Source: Pigoraptor chileana (lineage: Eukaryota > Opisthokonta > Filasterea). Taken from it: a stretch of DNA of 63,871 nt. Location of the stretch: positions 2,489 to 66,359 of the forward strand of contig CALSCR010000097.1 in the NCBI GenBank assembly GCA_943704495.1. The letters are read 5' to 3'. Within the stretch, counting starts at the first letter, position 1, and the number at the start of each line of letters is the position of its first letter. Position numbers and translations under genes: made by a program. Positions 45,701 to 56,917 of this stretch are shown here, piece by piece. The notes beneath the pieces were generated by a model. It saw nothing but the letters and a program-made list of their open reading frames with translations, searched no databases and had not been told where the DNA came from.

Positions 45701-48700
45701 TGGTCAAGTGCGGCGCGTGGGGGTGCTTTGACGAATTCAACCGTCTCGACGAGGCTGTGCTGTCGGCCGTGTCGATGCAGATTCAGGTCATCCAGGCTGC
45801 ACTGAAGGCCAAAGCGCCCTCGGCAGACCTCCTTGGGCGCACGGTCGACGTGGACCCTAATTCAGGCATATTCGTCACGCTCAATCCTGCCGGAAAGGGC
45901 TACGGAGGGCGACAGAAGCTGCCCGACAACCTCAAACAGCTGTTCCGCCCGGTTGCCATGGCAGCGCCCGACAATGAGCTCATTGCGGAGGTGCTCTTCT
46001 ACTCGGAGGGCTTCAAGAATGCAAAGGAACTGGGTCGCAAGCTGGTGAGCATCTTCACACTCTGCCGCGAGCTTCTTTCACCGCAGCAGCACTACGACTG
46101 GGGTCTCCGTGCGCTCAAGACGGTGCTGCGTGCGGGCGGACAGCTGCTTCAGACATACAAGCGCACCAAGGGACGCAAGGTCGACGAGGCGATGGAGGCG
46201 CAGCTGGTGGTGCAGGGCCTGCGCATTAACACAGTCTCAAAGCTGACATACGCCGACTCGCGACGCTTCGACGCTCTCGTCCGTGATGTCTTCCCCGATG
46301 TGCCACTCTCAGACATTGAATATGTTGACGTCGCCGCTGCATTGCGTGCAACGTGCGAGGAAATGAAGCTCGTTGTCGTCGAGAACCAGATCAAAAAGAT
46401 GCTCGAGTTTTACGAAGCAACCCGACAGCGCATGGGAGTCGTCATTGTGGGACCTAGCGGCAGTGGAAAGAGCACGCTGTGGCGTGTGCTTCGTGCGGCC
46501 CTGCAGAGGCTGAATCGGCAGGTGAAGCAGTACACGATGAACCCGAAAGCGATGCCCAAGACGCAGCTGCTGGGCCAAATCGATATGGACACGCGCGAGT
46601 GGTTTGACGGCGTTCTCACGTACAGCGCCCGCCAGGTCGTGAAGGAGCCAACGGATGTGCAGTCGTGGATTGTGTGCGATGGTGACATTGATCCCGAGTG
46701 GATCGAGTCGCTCAACTCTGTCCTCGACGACAACCGCCTGCTCACAATGCCCAGCGGAGAGCGCATCCAGTTTGGTCCCAACGTCAACTTTATCTTCGAG
46801 ACGCACGACCTGAGCTCTGCGTCGCCGGCAACAATCAGTCGCATGGGCATGATATTCCTCTCTGACGAGGACTCTGACGTGAAGGTGCTTGTGCAAGCGT
46901 GGCTGCGTCGCCAACCGGAGGACCTGCAGAGCAAATTGTCATCGTGGATTGATGACATGTTCTACAAGGGACTTGAGTGGATACATGCGCAGAAGGACCT
47001 CGTGGTCGACACAACGCGCGTCGGCGTTGTCATGAACGGTCTCACTCACTTTGTTGGCGTCAAGTCGAAGCTGGAGTTTGTGTGTGCGCTTGTGCGGGGC
47101 CTCGGGGCCAACCTTGGCCAGGAATCGCAGTCGAATTTTGCAAAGGAGGCATTCAAGTGGGCGGGTGAAGCGCCCGCCGATGCACGCCGTCCTCTCGACT
47201 CGTACTTTGACTCTCGCAGCGGGAAGCTCAAGTCGTACGCGCTGGATATGCCGAACGACCTCAGTGTTGAGCAGCTGTACGAACAGCACGTGGTGCGCAC
47301 GGCAGATGTGCAGAGTGCGCTGTCGCTGTTTTCGCCGTGGCTGGAACAGAAGGAGCCGTTTCTTCTTGTCGGACCCGAGGGCTGCGGCAAGAGCATGCTG
47401 CTGCGGCACTGCTTCGAGTCGATGCGGTCTGTTGCCGTGGCGACGGTCCACTGCAGTGCGCAGACGACGCCCACGCACGTGCTTCAGAAGCTGTACCAAA
47501 CGTGCATTGCAATCAGCACGAACACGGGGCGCGTGTACAAGCCCAAGGACACGGAGCGCCTCATACTCTACCTCAAGGACCTCAACCTGCCCAAGCCCGA
47601 CAAGTGGGGCACCAGCCAGCTCATTGCATTTTTGCAGCAGGCGATCACCTACAACGGATTTTACGACTCTAACCTCGAGTGGGTTGGCCTGGAGAACATC
47701 CAGATTGTGGCGTCGATGAACCCGTCGACCACCCTCGGCCGCCATCCGCTGACTACCCGCTTCACGTCCATTGTGCGCATTGCCTGCATTTCGTACCCGG
47801 AGCGCGACCAGCTCCAGTCAATCTACGCCGCGTATTTGCGCCCAGTGCTTGCCGCGCGGGTGCCGCACGAGCCCGACTGGGCCAACCCGCGCAAGATATC
47901 CGCACTCGCAGACTCGATGGTGAAGGTCTACGAGCAGACCAAAGCGAAGTTCACCGTGGACGACCGCTCCCACTATCTCTTTACGCCGCGTGACCTCACC
48001 AATTGGGTCATGTCGCTCCTCCGTTACGACATGTCGGAAGGCTCCATCGCGCTTGTCGCTGCGTGGGCGTACGAGGCGTGCAGGCTTTTCCGGGACCGCA
48101 TTGTCGGTGCCGAGGCATCGGAAAAATTCGACAACATACTCGGAACGATACTCAAGTCGGATTTTGCGCACGCGGGGGCGTCTGCGGCGGCGGCGCTGCG
48201 GGAGGAGTCTGTGCACGTGACCTGGGGCGCGACGAATGCGCCGACCAACGACCGCACCGCGCTGCATGGACGCGCTCTCGGCAAGCTGTCGCACGAGGAC
48301 TTTTCCGTGATTGTTCTCAAGGGCATCCGTAATCTCGAGCGGGAGACGCGCGAGCTCAATTTGCAGCTGTTCCCTGAGGTACTTGACAACGTGGCCCGTG
48401 TGGACCGAGTGCTGTCGCGTCCGGGAGGGTCTCTTCTTCTTGCCGGCCGCAGTGGAGTCGGCCGGCGCACGGCGGTCACGCTCGTCGCACACATGCATGG
48501 CACAAAGCTCTACACTCCGCACGTTGCCCGTGGTTACGGTCCCAAGGCGTTTGCGGCTGATCTGAAGAATGTGTTGCAGACGTGCGGTGTTCTCGGCGAG
48601 CCCGCGGTACTCCTACTCGAGGACTATCAGCTGGTCGACCCGTCGTTCCTGGAGTGCGCCAATTCGCTGCTCAGCGCGGGCGAGGTGCCCGGACTGTACT

Positions 48701-51700
48701 CACCCGAGGAAATCGACCCACTGCTGTCACCGCTCAAGGAGCAGGCGTCGGTAGAAGGCTTCCGGGGCTCCCTTTTCCAGTACTTTGTGTCGCGTGTGCG
48801 GACCAACCTGCACGTGGTGCTCATAATGGACTGTGCAAATCCGTCGTTCATCATGAACTGTGAGAGCAACCCGGCACTGTATACAAACTGCGCTATGCAA
48901 TGGCTGGACGGATGGACCCCCGCAGGCATGGCGCAGGTGCCCCGGATGCTGCTCGGCACCTCGGACGCGGTCGACCACGTGTCCGACAAGGAGGCCTTTT
49001 ACAAGCACGCGCTCCACATCCACTCGTCCTGCGCGTCGCTCGGCGCAACACCCCGTATGTACATTGCCCTCCTCGAATCTTACAAGACTTTGTATGCGTC
49101 AAAGCTCGGGGAGAAGTCCAAACGCCTTCACCATCTCAGCGCTGGTCTGAGCAAGCTCGAGGAAGCGAGCGGAAAGGTCGACGAACTTAAGCAGGACGCG
49201 AACCGGCGGAGCGTGCTGATGGTGGAGAAGCAGCAGGAGGCGGACCAGGCGCTGCTGGAGATCACGGGGGCGATGGAGGCGGCGTCGGACCAGAAGAAGG
49301 AGATGGAGGTGCTGCGCGAGCAGCTAGGTCAGGAGGAGCGCAACATGGAGAAAAAGAAGGCAGGTATCGACGCCGAGCTGTCGTCGATCGATCCCATTGT
49401 GCAGGAGGCGCGCAAGGCCGTCGGCGAAATCCGTGGTGAAGACCTCAGCGAGATCCGGTCGCTGCGCACGCCCCCAGAGCCGATCCGCGACATTCTTTCT
49501 GGAGTGCTTCGGCTGATGGGCATCTTCGATACGTCCTGGAACTCGATGAAGACCTTCCTTGGCAAGCGGTCTGTGAAGGAGGAGATTTTGCAGTTTGACG
49601 CGCGGAAGATCACGGACGACATAAGCGACAAGGTGAAGGAGCTCTTGAAGGAGCGCGGGCAGTCTTTTGAGGAGAAGACGGCGAAGCGTGCGAGTGTGTG
49701 CGCGGCGCCGCTTGCAAAGTGGGTGCAGGCCAACATCAAGTACTATGACGTCATCAAGAAGATTCGCCCCCTCGAGGAAGAGAACGCCGAGCTGGACAAG
49801 TCCCTCGCAAAGTCACGTGCGCGCCTCGATAAGCTCGAGAAGGCGTTGGCGTCGGTGGATCAGAAGGTGGCTGAGCTGAAGGACAGGTTTGGCAAGCGCA
49901 CCGCGGAAGCGTCCGAGCTCAAGTATGGCCTGGACAAGGCGCGGGAGGTGCTGTCTGCGGCAGAGTCGCTTATCGGCAAGCTGCTTGAGGAGAAGGAGCG
50001 GTGGGAGACGCAGGTGGGCCAAATCAGGTCGGACATCAAGGCCCTGCCGCTGTATGCACTCGTCGCAGCAGGGTTCCTGACCTATCTGGGTCGCACTCCC
50101 GAGGACGTGCGGCAGTCGATGGTTGCCGATTGGCGCGCGGCGGTGGGACTGCCCAACTTTGACTTCCGACGCTTCATGACGTCAGAGAGCGAGCTACTCA
50201 AGTGGAAGGCAGAGGGGCTGCCCTCGGATGATCTCAGTATGGAGAACGCAATCACGATTCTGCAGACCACGCGCTGGCCGTACATTGTCGATCCGTCGTC
50301 GGCCGCGACGGAGTGGCTGAAAACGCATCTCCGCGCGGGCGGGAAGCTCGAGGTTGTCAATCAGCAGGACGCGAACTTCACGACGCAGTTTGAGCTGGCC
50401 GTTCGCTTTGGCAAGACGCTCGTCGTGCAGGAGGTCGACCGCATTGAGCCGATATTCTACTCTGTCATTCGCCGCGAGCTGATAGCGCAGGGTCCGCGGT
50501 TTGTTGTGCAGATTGGAGAAAAGCTGATTGACTTCAATCCCGAGTTCCGTCTGTTCATGGCGACACGCAACCCCTCGCCCGAAATCCCCCCGGATGCGGC
50601 GTCGATCATCACGGAGGTGAACTTTACAATCACACGTGCGGGTCTCGCGGGACAGCTGCTGGGCATGACGATACAGCACGAAAAGCCCGAGCTGGAGGTG
50701 CGCAAGTCGGAGCTGCTGAAGACGGAGGATGATCTCAAAGTGCAGGTGGCGGAGCTTGAAGACCACCTCTTGCAGGAGCTGGCAACCTCCGAAGGCAATC
50801 TCCTCGAGAACAAGGCCCTCATCGACTCGCTCAACGAAACGAAGTCGAAGAGCAGCACAATCACGTCGTCGCTCGCAGAGTCCCATCGCCTGCAGAAATC
50901 GCTCGACGCCGAGCGTGACGCATATCTTCCCCTGGCGCGGTCCGGAAGCACGCTGTTCTTCGTCATTGGTGATCTCGTCAAGATCAATCATATGTACCAG
51001 TTTAGCCTCGCGTCGTTCCTTCTGCTCTTCCAGCGGGCGCTGCGGGTGGAGGACTCCGGCGCCGGAACCGACTCGCGCATCCGTTTGCTATCGGCCACTC
51101 TGCAGCAGATGGTTTATGAAACCGTCAGTCGCTCGCTCTTCAAGGCCGATCGCCTGATGTTCGCGCTGCATCTCGTGCACGGTACGCAGTCGCATCTCTT
51201 TGCGGACAAGGAGTGGGATGTGTTCACGGGACAAATCGTCAATGTTGGCACTGGCGACTCTCTCAAGAAGATTCAAGAGTCGCTGCCGTCGTGGATTGAC
51301 GCCGACCGTGCCGGGGCGTACTCTGTCCTTGATACGAACTTTCCACAGCTCATGCAGGCGCTGTCGCTGGGCGATGCCGACCTTTGGAGCACGTGGGCGC
51401 GCAGTTCACAGTGCGAGCGCGAGTTTCCGTCGAAGGTCGCCAAGCGTGTGACGCCATTCCAACAGGTTGTTGTGGTGCACGCGCTGCGGCCGGACCGCCT
51501 GCAGTCGGCCATGACGCAGTTTGCCGAGCAATCCCTGGGCCTGAAGGAGCTTGCGTCGCCCACGCTGAACCTGCAGAAGCTGCACGCCAGCGAGACGATT
51601 GCGGTCGAGCCCATTCTCATCATCATATCGCCCGGTGCGGATCCGTCGCAGGAGCTGCAGGACCTTGCGGAGGCGACGGTTGGAAAGGACAAATACCACC

Positions 51701-53382
51701 AGCTTGCGATGGGCCAGGGACAGAGCGAGGCAGCCATGTCGCTGCTGCACTCGTGCGCCAAGGACGGCAGCTGGCTGTGTCTGAAGAACCTCCACCTGGC
51801 CATCCCGTGGCTGTCCTCCCTCGAGAAGGAGCTCAAGACCATGCAGCCGCACAAGGACTTCCGTCTCTGGATGACCACCGAGGCGCACGGCAAGTTCTCG
51901 TCGATCCTTCTCCAGTCGTCGCTCAAGGTCACCTATGAGGCACCCCCCGGCCTCAAGCGCAATCTGCAGCGCACATACGAAATGTGGACGCCAGAGTACA
52001 TTGCAAAGGGTTCGTCTGTGCGCGCACAGGCCCTCTTTGTCCTCGCCTTCTTCCACGGCGTGCTCCAGGAGCGCCGCAGCTACGTGCCACAAGGATTTAC
52101 AAAGTTTTACGAGTATTCCTCCTCAGACCTCCGCGCGAGCAGCGAGATTCTCGACCGCCTGTGTGTGGGACAGGAGAAGCCGCAGTGGGCATTTGTCCAC
52201 GGACTCATGGAAAACGCAATATATGGCGGCCGCGTCGACAACTCGTTTGACATGCGTGTTTTGCGCACATATGTCCAGCAGTACTTTAGCCCCGACCTTC
52301 TCGGCGGCGGACCGTCGTCGTCGTCCTCCAAGGGCTCGCGCAACCGAAAGCTCGGCGGAGTGCTCACCCTGCCGACGTCCGCATACCACGCCGACTATGT
52401 GAGCGTCATTGCAGAGCTTCCCGAGAACGACCGCCCGTCGCTGTTTGGACTGCCGCCGAACATTGAGCGGTCGATGCAGCGCACAATCAGCGACGCCGTT
52501 GTAGGACAGCTCAAAGTGCTCATGCGGCAGGATGCGATTGCAGACCGCTTTGACCGCGAAAAGTGGGCGACGGAGCTTGGTCCGACTCTTGTGCTCTGGA
52601 AGAAGCTTGTGGGAGATAACTCTGACTTTTTGCAGCAGCGCCTCGCGCCCGTCACGGAGGATATGCCGCCGGTGCAGGCGTTTGTGGTCCAGGAGCTGTC
52701 CTCGTCGATTGCGCTTTGCAAATCCGTGCACTCTGCCCTGGCCAGCCTGTCCAAGGTCATCCGGGGGTCGTCGCTGCTAACGCCGTCGGTACAGCGCCTT
52801 GCCTCGGCGTTGCTCCGTCGGCAGGTGCCTGATGTCTGGGAGCACCGCTGGGAGGGCCCCGAGGACCCCCTGCAGTGGCTGCGCGCACTTGTCGCCAAGA
52901 CGCAGGCGCTTGGCGGGTGGTACGAGAAGGCGAGCTCGAAGCGGCTTCTGGACGGACAGCTGGACCTCGCCGATTTGTTCCATCCGAACACCTTCTTGAA
53001 TGCGCTGCGACAGCAAACGGCGCGCGCGATGAAGTGCTCGATGGACGACCTCGCACTGACGTCGTCGTGGCGAGGAGGGGCTGTCTCTGGGGCAACGATC
53101 AGCGTTACGCTCGGCGGACTCCAAATTGAGGGCTGCAACTTTGACGGGTCGCGCATGTCCGAGACATCACGTGACTCTCCGTCCATGTCGTCTGTGCCGC
53201 CGTGCGCAGTGGCGTGGGTGGCAAAGTCCTCAACCAACAAGGACGGCCAGGGACTCAGCCTGCCCCTGTACCTGTCGTCCTCCCGCGAGAAGCTGGTCAC
53301 GTGTCTGCACGTGCCGTGCGCGAGTGGAGAGGAGTCGTCGTGGGTGCTGTCGAGCGCCGCCATGTTCCTCAAGCAGATCTAA
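36591..53382 (+). CDS. DYNC2H1: Cytoplasmic dynein-2 heavy chain (retrograde IFT motor)
   Basis: Eighteen exons: 36591-36764, 36874-37172, 37338-37543, 37850-37929, 38171-38241, 38634-38726, 38958-39252, 39377-39523, 39838-39997, 40265-40377, 40533-40674, 40826-41040, 41208-41421, 41660-41969, 42125-43814, 44069-44485, 44754-45245, 45433-53382; about 4,355 residues (human DYNC2H1 4,307). Tail and linker come first (GRLQFRPPIEEIRAKYY), then AAA1 P-loop GPAGTGKT (45573), AAA2 GPSGSGKS (46450), AAA3 GPEGCGKS (47371) and a degenerate AAA4 GRSGVGRRT (48445). Stalk coiled coils flank a binding tip (about 49080-50000); AAA5, AAA6 and the C-domain follow. FNCDEGIDVKSMGRIF, YGGRQKLPDN and the AAA4 sequence are dynein-2, not dynein-1. 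It drives IFT trains back to the ciliary base. Two introns (44486, 45246) start with GC; the exon 10 donor is uncertain by about 21 bp. Confidence 0.95.
39731..39776. repeat. (CA)n tract, DYNC2H1 intron 8
   Basis: It is a nearly pure CA run about 60 bp before the exon 9 acceptor. Confidence 0.95.
44486..44753 (+). other. Probable GC-AG intron in DYNC2H1
   Basis: AAG|GCAAGC ... CGCAG|ATG in phase 0 gives FDDK-MSSVIAMRS, the same length as the human segment. A GT donor at 44501 would also keep frame but adds five residues that the family lacks. Confidence 0.65.
45246..45432 (+). other. GC-AG intron in DYNC2H1
   Basis: CAG|GCAAGT ... CACAG|ATC joins ACQ to IKMFDAEF, in register with human DYNC2H1. 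Both exons are phase 0, and the adjacent GT at 45250 would shift the frame, so GC is effectively forced. Confidence 0.88.
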
Positions 53383-55008
53383 ATTTAGGGATGCTGTATT
53401 GGCGCGGCCGTTGCTTGCCATCCCGCTGCAGTGTGTTGTGCTGCGCTCACCGTGACTTATTCGTCTTCTTCATTGCGACGCCACTCCTGTCGTGCATTTT
53501 GCGGTCATCCTCCATTTCGCATGATTGCTCCTTTAGTTATTCTGTGTTTTGTGTTACTTGTGGCCGCGGTTGCAGTGTGTTTATATTTGTTGCTGTTTGT
53601 TTACTTTTTTCCCCTTCCGCGTGGGCGTGCGTGTCGCTGCTCGCATACAGTCGTTGGCGCCATATATTAAGTATGTATGCCCGATGAATACACATTTTTG
53701 GTTTTCAAAGCAGCTGAGTATGCGACGCGACGTAGATGTCTCTTGCATTGTGCGATATTACTCTTCCTACCCACGACTGCACACATGCCATGACAGCTGC
53801 AGCCGACGCAGGTCACTTGGAACATACTATTGAAACCCCATCCCACTGGCCACCTTCCGCAGACGACAACTGCCTAGCGTGCGCAGTCGACCATCTCTGT
53901 CTGACTCACTGGGGATGGATTCCAGAACCGGCGGGCATGCAGTGATTGTGTCATGTGCAATTCATCCGTTATGTCCATTGCAACAGGTCCGTTGGTTTCC
54001 GAGAGGCATCCATGGATATTGCCTTGAGAGTTACTACCAGTGGCATGCTGTGTTTCTATTGCAGCACACAATTGATCTCACTTGGTATTACAAAGGATTT
54101 TTTGTGGAAGAATTTGACTTGAAACGCCTACAATTTGTGTGTTGCTGGGCTGCAATACATATTTGTAGTTACTTTATATGCATTGGTCGCACACGTTCAC
54201 AGACCGAGTCTGAAACTGTAGCCCTTATCACCGACCCGATAGCCGGTCAGCCGGAACAAACTTATAGTCCTTGTAAATACGCAGCTGTCAAATGACCACG
54301 TGCGACATTTGTTGTCGTTTCAATTCGCGTCCTTCACATTCACATGAATAGCATAAATCTAAAATTCACGCGGCGGACTGTTTGCTCATGATCATTTAAA
54401 TAATACGGATGCCATGCGGCGTACTAAGGATTAGTCACACGTATTGCACTTCAAAGACAACTGAACTGAAGCCACCCACACCTGGAAAACAAAAATGTCG
54501 TGAATCAAGACGTACAGAATGACACGATTTTGTCAGTCACTAAACCAGATACACGGCGCCGTGACGCAAAGTCGAACCATTTCCACTGCCGCAACCGCCG
54601 TCACTAACGATCCCCCGAAGAACTGTTGGCACAGCGGTACTGCCTCGACAAATCGGGCGACGTCACTTGAAGCGTCCAATGCGCGCCGAGAACTCCCGGA
54701 GATGCGCGGGGTGAACACGACAGCAGGCTCAGTTACTACACCCCTTCAGTTACTGATGCAGACCACGTGAGTTCGGTACGGCGCTCTCGTTTGTTGTTAT
54801 CGGCTGTGTATGTCACTCGGCGATGGTCTCGGCGTGTCGCGTGGCATTGACGATTCAAAACTCTGGGCTTCACCGCGCATCACGCGCAGCTAGTCAGTAG
54901 TTTACATTGCGGCGCCGGCGAGAATTTAAATTGAAAGCGACGGAATGAAAACGGTGTCAAATCGACCACTGATCAGTCTCCAGAGCCGAACGGATAGCCG
55001 CAGCTGCA
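53383..55008. other. Convergent intergenic region, DYNC2H1 and F-box/LRR gene
   Basis: No convincing gene is seen. Open frames at 53431-53833 and 53879-54295 are T-rich or lack any family signal. A 24-bp word at 54527-54550 matches 61650-61673 at 22 positions. CACGTG occurs at 54765-54770. Confidence 0.5.
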
Positions 55009-56448
55009 CTAGCGACGAAGATTGGCGACTCCACCCAGCGCGGACACATCAGCCACTCCCCTGCAGAAACTGAGATCAAGTGTGTGTGCACTGCCCAAAG
55101 CAGACACGTCCACCACCCTCCCGCACATCTGGAGGTTGAGTGTATGCACGCCGCCCAAAGCAGACACGTCCACCACCCCCCGGCACATCTGGAGGTTAAG
55201 TGTGTGCACGCCGCCCAAAGCAGACACGTCCACCACGCGACTGCAATAGCTAAGGTCGAGTGTATGCACGCCGCCCAAAGCAGACACGTCCACCACCCCC
55301 CGGCACATCCGGAGGTTGAGTGTGTGCACTCCGCCCAACCGAGACACGTTCACCACGCCACTGCAATGGCTGAGGTTGAGTGTGTGCACGCCGCCCAACG
55401 CAGACACGTCCTCAACGCCAGGGCAGTTGGTGAGAATCAACGTGTGCACACCGGCCAACGCAGACACGTCCGACAGCCCAGTGCAGCCACTGAGGTCCAG
55501 CGTATGTACTGTCCCCAGTGTCGACACATCGACCACTCTGGGGCATCCACGGAGGTCTAGGCTGTGCACGCCGCCCAGTGAAGATACATCCTCTACTCCA
55601 ACACATCCCTGAAGGGTGAGGGTGTGCACGCCGCCCAAAGCAGACACGTTTATCACACCACTGCAATGGCTGAGGTTGAGTGTGTGCACGCCGCCCAAAG
55701 CAGACACGTCCTCAACGCCAGGGCAGTTGGTGAGAATCAACGTGTGCACACCGCCCAACGCAGACACATCCGACAGCCCAGTGCATGCGGCAAGATCAAG
55801 GGTATATACGCCACCCAGAGCTGACACATCCGCCACACCAATGCAACCTCGGAGCGTAAGCGTACGCACGCCGCCCAACGCAGACACATCCGACAACCCA
55901 TTGCAGCCACTGAGGTCCAGCGTATGTACTGTCCCCAGTGTCGACACATCGACCACTCTGGGGCATCCACGAAGGTCTAGGCTGTGCACGCCGCCCAACG
56001 CAGACACGTCCTCAACGCCGGGGCAGTTGGTGAGAATCAACGTGTGTACACCGCCCAACGCAGAAACGTCGAACACATATGAGGCAGTAAGATTAAGAGT
56101 GTGTATGCCTTCCAATGGAGAAACGTCGATTGCTCTCGTGGTTTCGACACAAGAGAGCGACCGAAGGCCACATAGCAAGTCAACCTCCGTCCTATAGAAA
56201 TCAATCACAATTCTGTCTTTTGGGATAACCTTCCCAACAGCAGAGCGAAAGAGCGCATCCTCAAAGTAGTGCACGGCGTAATTGTCGTGCAGCGTGAAAG
56301 TGCGCATGCGGCGGAGTTGAGTGCGCAGAAATGAGTTTGTGTGTGAAAGCGATGCGACGTCGGCGGTGGAAAGACGCGGAATAATGTGAACAAAAAGCAC
56401 TTCAATCGGAAGGATTAAAAACGGCGCCGCCATCGATCCCCGATGCAT
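55009..56448 (-). CDS. F-box protein with 18 identical-length (20-residue) leucine-rich repeats
   Basis: One exon, 479 residues. ATG 56448 (MHRGSM) or a second ATG 15 bp later (MAAPFL) may be used. Residues about 12-45, LPIEVLFVHIIPRLSTADVA followed by SLSHTNSFLR, fit the F-box that binds SKP1. From about residue 110 the protein is 18 tandem repeats of the form VHTLDLSGCxGVxDVSALGG, each 20 residues and 60 bp, ending VANLRR. The LRR part should be the substrate-binding arc of an SCF-type ubiquitin ligase; that is inferred from architecture. The repeats are almost identical at DNA level and show higher-order duplication. The shortness and uniformity of the unit are unlike FBXL proteins of animals. 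It lies tail to tail with DYNC2H1. Confidence 0.82.
   Translation of the reverse strand: MHRGSMAAPFLILPIEVLFVHIIPRLSTADVASLSHTNSFLRTQLRRMRTFTLHDNYAVHYFEDALFRSAVGKVIPKDRIVIDFYRTEVDLLCGLRSLSCVETTRAIDVSPLEGIHTLNLTASYVFDVSALGGVHTLILTNCPGVEDVSALGGVHSLDLRGCPRVVDVSTLGTVHTLDLSGCNGLSDVSALGGVRTLTLRGCIGVADVSALGGVYTLDLAACTGLSDVSALGGVHTLILTNCPGVEDVSALGGVHTLNLSHCSGVINVSALGGVHTLTLQGCVGVEDVSSLGGVHSLDLRGCPRVVDVSTLGTVHTLDLSGCTGLSDVSALAGVHTLILTNCPGVEDVSALGGVHTLNLSHCSGVVNVSRLGGVHTLNLRMCRGVVDVSALGGVHTLDLSYCSRVVDVSALGGVHTLNLQMCRGVVDVSALGGVHTLNLQMCGRVVDVSALGSAHTLDLSFCRGVADVSALGGVANLRR
55012..56091 (-). repeat. 60-bp coding repeat array (18 units)
   Basis: Eighteen in-frame 60-bp units without a single indel. Units with the residues ILTNCPGVED, DLRGCPRVVD and DLSGCxGLSD recur in blocks of two to four, so blocks of 120-300 bp have been copied. 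Confidence 0.93.
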
Positions 56449-56917
56449 CCAGTTGCTTGCTCAGGCGGACATAACACGAACAAGCACGACCCGGACGGAA
56501 AGCGACAGTGCAAAGTGTGCGCATTTGCGTGTCCATAAAAGTTCAAATCAGTGAGGGCGACAATTGTCGGGTTAAATTGGCGTGCAGTAGTAACTTCTGT
56601 ATGTAGGGTTGCTGAATTACCACTCACTTACGAACCCTAATGAGCCTTATTACTGATCGAACTCACTTGAGACGCTTGTGAGTTTATTTATCGGCAGATC
56701 ACTTCACTGAGAAAGATAGATGCCTTCACAGGACCCAGGACCAGCAGTTACACAACGACAACGACAGTCCCTTGCTGACACGCATGCGACAGAGACCGGC
56801 ATGCATAATGAAGCATTGCAAATTTATTCAATTAAAGCGCAGCGGCGTTCGTCAGAGAAGGAAAGAACACACTGCTCACTGCAAATGGCGCTTGCGTGGA
56901 CACAAGGGAGACGGACA
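56449..56917. promoter_or_regulatory. Upstream region of the F-box/LRR gene
   Basis: 469 bp between two minus-strand genes, with no gene. It should hold the F-box gene promoter and the O-methyltransferase 3' UTR (an AATT/AAAG-rich stretch at about 56820-56845). Confidence 0.4.

Noticed and set aside
36591-53382. Cytoplasmic dynein-1 heavy chain (DYNC1H1)
   Set aside because: AAA1 reads NPYGPAGTGKT with DEGIDVKSM, and AAA4 is GRSGVGRRT, as in dynein-2; dynein-1 has SPFGPAGTGKT with DETFDFQAM and an intact AAA4 P-loop.
53431-54295. Possible small hydrophobic or Trp/Tyr-rich protein after DYNC2H1
   Set aside because: T-rich composition of a 3' flank, non-ATG starts or weak context, and no recognisable domain.
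55012-56091. CRISPR-like regular repeat array
   Set aside because: There are no unique spacers; the 60-bp units are contiguous and coding.
55022-56197. Long plus-strand open frames over the LRR array (up to 193 codons)
   Set aside because: They are mirror readings of 60-bp in-frame repeats; a repeat free of stops in one frame often leaves others open. Only the minus-strand frame has an F-box and LRR pattern.
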